A DNA stretch of 10,050 nt from Chitinophaga pinensis (GTDB lineage Bacteria; Bacteroidota; Bacteroidia; AKYH767-A; OLB10), in the NCBI GenBank assembly GCA_945872015.1, contig CAMBYJ010000045.1, forward strand, positions 1 to 10,050. Direction: 5' to 3'. The notes under the pieces are model-generated. The model was not told where the DNA came from. It searched no databases and worked only from the letters and a program-made list of their open reading frames with translations. Below are positions 6,566-10,050 of this stretch, one piece after another; position 1 is the first letter of the stretch, and the number at the start of each line of letters is the position of its first letter. The translations under genes and the position numbers were made by a program.

Positions 6566-9031
6566 ATGGACAATATAATTTATTTGATTCCCGTACTTGG
6601 GATTGTAGGCCTAATTGTGATGGCTATTAAATCCGCTTGGGTTAGTAAACAAGATGCTGGCGATGCAAAAATGCAAGAATTAGCTGGTTATATAGCTGAT
6701 GGCGCAATGGCGTTTTTAAAAGCTGAATGGAAGGTATTAGCCATTTTCGTTTCAATTGCTGCTGCCTTATTGGCGTACTCAGGTACCATTCACGAGGTAA
6801 ACGGAAAAGAAATTCACTCCAGTTGGATTATCTCTATCGCCTTTATTATTGGAGCTGTATTCTCAGCTGTTGCTGGTTACATCGGAATGAAAGTCGCAAC
6901 AAAAGCGAATGTGCGTACCACACAAGCTGCCCGTACAAGTTTAAAGCAAGCATTAAAAGTTTCCTTTACAGGTGGAACTGTAATGGGATTAGGGGTTGCT
7001 GGTTTAGCAATTCTTGGTTTAGGAGGTTTATTTATCGCATTTTTAAGCATATTTTCTGGTCTAGGAGCCAATACAGTTTCTACTTCTATTGAGGTATTAA
7101 CAGGGTTTTCTTTAGGTGCTGAATCGATTGCCTTATTTGCCCGTGTTGGTGGTGGTATTTATACTAAAGCTGCTGACGTGGGTGCTGACTTAGTAGGTAA
7201 AGTAGAAGCAGGAATTCCTGAAGATGATGTTCGTAACCCAGCAACAATTGCTGATAACGTAGGTGATAACGTAGGTGATGTAGCAGGTATGGGTGCCGAT
7301 TTATTCGGTTCATATGTGGCTACTATTCTTGCTACAATGGTATTAGGTCAAGAAGTTGAAGTAACAGATAACTTTGGTGGGATGTCGCCAATTTTATTAC
7401 CAATGGTAATTTGTGGATTAGGAATTATTTTCTCAATAGTGGGAACATGGTTCGTAACTATTAAGGATGAAAAATCGAATGTACAAAATGCATTAAACCT
7501 TGGTAATTGGGCATCCATGATTTTAACGGTTATTGCTTCTTATTTTGTTGTTCAATATATGTTACCAGAGGGTGATATTACTTTAAGATCTGCAACATTT
7601 ACAAAGATGGGTGTTTTTATGGCCATCGTTGTAGGTACCGTGGTAGGTGCAATTATGAGTATAGTAACCGAATATTACACAGCAATGGGTAAAGGTCCTG
7701 TGAACTCAATTATTCAACAATCATCTACTGGTCATGCTACTAACATCATTGGTGGTTTATCAGTTGGAATGAAATCAACTGTAATTCCTATTATCACATT
7801 AGCAGCGGGAATTATGTCCTCTTATTATTTTGCTGGATTATACGGAGTAGCAATTGCAGCTGCGGGTATGATGGCAACAACAGCTATGCAGTTAGCGATT
7901 GATGCATTTGGTCCTATTGCTGATAATGCTGGTGGAATTGCTGAGATGAGCCAATTACCTCCTGAAGTTCGTGAGCGTACTGATAATTTAGATGCGGTTG
8001 GTAATACAACAGCGGCAACAGGAAAAGGATTTGCGATTGCTTCTGCAGCATTAACATCATTGGCTTTATTTGCAGCGTTTGTTGGTATTGCTGGTATTGA
8101 TGCTATTGACATTTACAAAGCGCCAGTATTAGCTGGTTTATTTGTAGGTGGTATGATTCCATTTATCTTCTCTGCATTATGTATTCAAGCGGTTGGTAGA
8201 GCAGCAATGGACATGGTACAGGAAGTTCGTCGTCAATTCCGTGAAATTCCAGGTATTATGGAATATACAGCAAAGCCAGAATATGAAAAATGTGTAGCTA
8301 TTTCAACTAATGCCTCTATTCGTGAAATGATTATGCCGGGTGCCATCGCACTTATAACGCCATTAATCGTTGGTTTTATCTTCGGACCAGAAGTGTTAGG
8401 TGGTTTACTTGCAGGTGTAACAGTAAGTGGTGTGTTAATGGGTATTTTCCAATCGAATGCTGGTGGTGCTTGGGATAACGCAAAAAAATCATTTGAAAAA
8501 GGAGTAATGATCAACGGAGAGATGTTCTACAAAAAATCAGAGCCACATAAAGCTTCTGTTACAGGTGATACAGTAGGTGATCCATTTAAAGATACATCTG
8601 GACCTTCGATGAACATTCTAATTAAATTAATGTCGATTGTATCATTAGTAATTGCTCCATATATTGCTGTTAATGGTGGTGAAGCAGGAATGGATAAATG
8701 TTCCTCAGATAAAATGGAATGCGGAACATCAATGATGTCGTGCGATAAAGATGCAGAAGGAAATTGCATGATTGATTCATCTATGTGCGCAGTATGGATG
8801 CAAGCAGGCATGATTGACAGCACCGCATGTGTGAAGATGGAGAATGGTATGTGCCATATGAAATCAGATGCTTGCAAGAATGCAATGATGGAATGTCATA
8901 AAGGAATGGAAGGATGCAAAGAAGGCGATATGAAAGGATGTGAAAGCAAAATGAAAGATTGTGGAGACATGTCGAAAGAAGAGTGCCACGAAAAAATGGG
9001 TGGCGAAAAAGAGTGTTGCAAGAAAAAATAA
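6566..9031 (+). CDS. hppA: Membrane-bound K+-dependent ion-translocating pyrophosphatase with Cys/Met-rich C-terminal tail
   Basis: This 821-residue integral membrane pyrophosphatase hydrolyses PPi and uses the energy to pump ions out of the cytoplasm. The family core fills residues 1 to about 705, with the usual multi-helix pattern (16 in the family). Catalytic motifs are intact: GGGIYTKAADVGADLVGKVE (about 193-212), PEDDVRNPATIADNVGDNVGD with its Mg-PPi-binding Asp residues, DNAGGIAEM, and the C-terminal DNAKK and TGDTVGDPFKDTSGP. GNTTAATGKG (479-488) has Ala483 where K+-independent enzymes have Lys, so the enzyme is predicted K+-dependent. TM6 reads DLFGSYVAT and lacks the Glu of Na+ pumps (DLFESY) and the shifted Glu of plant H+ pumps. 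TM5 instead carries Glu186 (GAESIALF), suggesting a relocated gate residue and probably H+ pumping. Residues 706-821 are an added Cys/Met-rich tail. The gene is monocistronic, with its own promoter and terminator. Confidence 0.97.
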   Translation: MDNIIYLIPVLGIVGLIVMAIKSAWVSKQDAGDAKMQELAGYIADGAMAFLKAEWKVLAIFVSIAAALLAYSGTIHEVNGKEIHSSWIISIAFIIGAVFSAVAGYIGMKVATKANVRTTQAARTSLKQALKVSFTGGTVMGLGVAGLAILGLGGLFIAFLSIFSGLGANTVSTSIEVLTGFSLGAESIALFARVGGGIYTKAADVGADLVGKVEAGIPEDDVRNPATIADNVGDNVGDVAGMGADLFGSYVATILATMVLGQEVEVTDNFGGMSPILLPMVICGLGIIFSIVGTWFVTIKDEKSNVQNALNLGNWASMILTVIASYFVVQYMLPEGDITLRSATFTKMGVFMAIVVGTVVGAIMSIVTEYYTAMGKGPVNSIIQQSSTGHATNIIGGLSVGMKSTVIPIITLAAGIMSSYYFAGLYGVAIAAAGMMATTAMQLAIDAFGPIADNAGGIAEMSQLPPEVRERTDNLDAVGNTTAATGKGFAIASAALTSLALFAAFVGIAGIDAIDIYKAPVLAGLFVGGMIPFIFSALCIQAVGRAAMDMVQEVRRQFREIPGIMEYTAKPEYEKCVAISTNASIREMIMPGAIALITPLIVGFIFGPEVLGGLLAGVTVSGVLMGIFQSNAGGAWDNAKKSFEKGVMINGEMFYKKSEPHKASVTGDTVGDPFKDTSGPSMNILIKLMSIVSLVIAPYIAVNGGEAGMDKCSSDKMECGTSMMSCDKDAEGNCMIDSSMCAVWMQAGMIDSTACVKMENGMCHMKSDACKNAMMECHKGMEGCKEGDMKGCESKMKDCGDMSKEECHEKMGGEKECCKKK
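8681..9028 (+). other. Cys/Met-rich C-terminal extension of the pyrophosphatase
   Basis: Residues 706-821 (116 aa) continue in frame after the last helix (SLVIAPYIAVNGG), where the family normally ends. I count 15 Cys, 18 Met and 3 His, plus many Lys, Asp and Glu. The spacing is repetitive: MxxC, CxxM and CHxxM-type motifs such as GMCHMKSDAC, MECHKGMEGC and ECHEKMGGEKECC. There is one Trp and almost no other hydrophobic content, so it is not a membrane helix. Because the family C-terminus faces the periplasm, the tail should be exported. It could bind Cu, Zn or similar metals or form disulfides; neither is shown. Confidence 0.85.
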
Positions 9032-9050
9032 TTCTTCCTCAATAATTTTT

Positions 9051-9080
9051 AAAAGGTCTTCTGCAAAGAAGGCCTTTTTT
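9051..9080 (+). terminator. Strong rho-independent terminator after hppA
   Basis: AAAAGGTCTTCT (9051-9062) pairs with AGAAGGCCTTTT (9067-9078) in a continuous 12-bp stem with one G-T wobble. The loop GCAA is a GNRA tetraloop, and T residues follow to 9080. It begins 19 bases after the hppA stop and separates hppA from the next gene. Confidence 0.92.
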
Positions 9081-9115
9081 ATTTCTATTAATTTACCATG
9101 TCATTATCAAATTAA

Positions 9116-9146
9116 AATTTACTTACTTTTACCTTACAAGTAAATT
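9116..9146. promoter_or_regulatory. Inverted repeat and candidate -7 element before the glycosyltransferase gene
   Basis: AATTTACTT (9116-9124) and AAGTAAATT (9138-9146) are perfect 9-base inverted arms 13 bases apart, nine bases before the GTG at 9155. Between and overlapping them, TACTTTTA (9124-9131) is one base off TAnnTTTG. No good TTG box is seen at the right distance. The repeat could be an operator or a leader hairpin, or chance in AT-rich DNA. Confidence 0.3.
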
Positions 9147-9154
9147 GTTTAAAT

Positions 9155-10050
9155 GTGAGCAAAAAAACCAAAACCATTATTCCAGAGAAAAAAATGGTGG
9201 TAGATAATACGCCTTTTAATTGGACACCTGTTTATTTTTTCGTCATACTATTTTCCTTTCTTCTTTACGCGAACACGATTAATCATGATTTCACTGTTGA
9301 TGACGGAACTGTAATCGCAAATAATAGTTTTACTAAAAAAGGTGTTGATGGACTTAAAGATATTTTCACCAATGCTTATCGAGCAGGATTCTGGGAAAGG
9401 AAAGAAGGTTTGTATCGTCCCCTATCCGTTGCCATGTTCGCTATCGAATATCAAATTGGTAATGGTTCACCGCTTCCAGGACATATCATGAATATTCTTT
9501 TTTACGTACTGACATCTATCGTTGTTCTTTCTGTACTCAAAAGAATCCTACACAATTATCACCCGCTCATTCCTATTGCTGCTGCATTGTTGTTTGTAGC
9601 CCACCCAATCCATACCGAAGTAGTAGCTAATATTAAAAGTCGTGATGAACTATTAAGCTTCTTCTTCGGAATACTCGCTTTGCAATTGTTGTTTAACTAC
9701 ATCGATAAAAATAAAATTCATTGGATGCTTTTATCTTGCCTTGCATTCATGCTATCGTTATTTAGTAAAGAATCAAGTGTTACATGGCTTGGAGTATATC
9801 CGATAGCGTTATGGTTCCTTACGGATAAAAAAATAATGGATATTGTAAAATTTTCTATTCCTTACTTAGCATTGTTTGCCTTGTTTATGTTAATCCGAAT
9901 GAAAATATTAGGCACAATTACCGGTGAACAAGAAGTATTACTGATTAATAATTCGCTTGTAGGAGCTCCCGATAAAGCATCGCAATTGGCAACAGCATTC
10001 GGAATACTTGCGCGTTATATTGGAATATTAATAATACCTGCGTCATTGGT
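9155..10050 (+). CDS. TMTC/DUF1736-type multi-pass GT-C glycosyltransferase, 3'-truncated
   Basis: The frame is open from GTG 9155 to the right edge (298 complete codons), so the C-terminus is missing. A short basic cytoplasmic N-terminus precedes helix 1 (about residues 25-40). It is followed by a loop with the acidic pair Asp49-Asp50, the usual catalytic/metal-binding position in GT-C enzymes, then GLYRPL (86-91). Further features are several hydrophobic helices, the block HPIHTEVVANIKSRDELLSF (150-169) and FSKESSVT (203-210). These blocks match TMTC-like O-mannosyltransferase homologues, which usually continue into TPR repeats. Such enzymes transfer a lipid-linked sugar to an acceptor on the periplasmic side; donor and acceptor here are unknown. 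The GTG start is chosen because ATG 9153 is followed at once by a stop and no earlier in-frame start fits; ATG at codon 14 is an alternative. A strong terminator lies upstream, so it has its own promoter. Confidence 0.8.
   Translation, partial: MSKKTKTIIPEKKMVVDNTPFNWTPVYFFVILFSFLLYANTINHDFTVDDGTVIANNSFTKKGVDGLKDIFTNAYRAGFWERKEGLYRPLSVAMFAIEYQIGNGSPLPGHIMNILFYVLTSIVVLSVLKRILHNYHPLIPIAAALLFVAHPIHTEVVANIKSRDELLSFFFGILALQLLFNYIDKNKIHWMLLSCLAFMLSLFSKESSVTWLGVYPIALWFLTDKKIMDIVKFSIPYLALFALFMLIRMKILGTITGEQEVLLINNSLVGAPDKASQLATAFGILARYIGILIIPASL

Noticed and set aside
7224..7240. DDVRNPA instead of DDPRNPA in the pyrophosphatase active-site loop
   Set aside because: The Asp residues that bind Mg-PPi are intact, and I believe Val here is common among Bacteroidota enzymes, so it is not evidence of inactivation.
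7825..8514. Two further minus-strand open frames opposite hppA
   Set aside because: The translations are Ala/Pro/Ile-rich mirrors of hydrophobic helices and have no recognisable domain; they are shadows of hppA.
8527..8877. Long open frame of 116 codons antisense to the end of hppA
   Set aside because: It lies opposite the highly biased hppA tail and core. The open frame follows from the sense-strand codon composition; no promoter or family match is visible.
8660..9031. Pyrophosphatase tail as a frameshift artefact or separate small metallothionein gene
   Set aside because: The core already reaches its normal final helix in the same frame, no stop or promoter separates the tail, and the terminator lies just after its stop codon; a genuine fusion/extension is simpler.

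Overview
The window comes from an AT-rich member of the Bacteroidota, probably in or near the Flavobacteriia/Cytophagia/Sphingobacteriia-type lineages. Four observations support this. There is a large surface protein with a type IX secretion system (T9SS) C-terminal sorting domain. A PorW/SprE-like T9SS lipoprotein gene is present. Promoter-like elements fit the Bacteroidota pattern TTG-N20-TAnnTTTG. Start codons follow A-rich stretches rather than Shine-Dalgarno sequences. The species cannot be named from this sequence.

Layout, left to right. (1) The 3' part of a porW/sprE-like TPR gene (+) enters from the left edge. (2) Fourteen bases later a GTG-started gene encodes a four-helix membrane protein with a C-terminal LytTR DNA-binding domain; the two genes are probably co-transcribed. 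(3) A convergent gene (-) for an exported protein of unknown function abuts it stop codon to stop codon, with no base between. (4) After a 134-bp divergent intergenic region, a 765-aa T9SS-exported protein (+) carries Ig-like domains, four 51-residue repeats (two nearly identical in DNA) and a sorting domain, followed by a rho-independent terminator. (5) hppA (+) encodes a membrane-bound ion-pumping pyrophosphatase with a recognisable promoter and a strong terminator. (6) The first 298 codons of a multi-pass GT-C glycosyltransferase of the TMTC/DUF1736 type (+) run off the right edge.

The genes do not form one pathway. PorW, the sorted surface protein and possibly the membrane LytTR regulator share a cell-envelope/T9SS theme. 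The pyrophosphatase and the glycosyltransferase are separate transcription units. The most unusual item is hppA: after the normal end of the pyrophosphatase fold it continues in frame for about 116 residues extremely rich in Cys (15) and Met (18). Family topology predicts that this tail faces the periplasm, so it may be a metal- or thiol-related appendage on an ion pump. The same enzyme lacks the usual TM6 ion-gate glutamates and has a glutamate in TM5 instead. No RNA genes, CRISPR arrays, insertion sequences or phage genes were seen.
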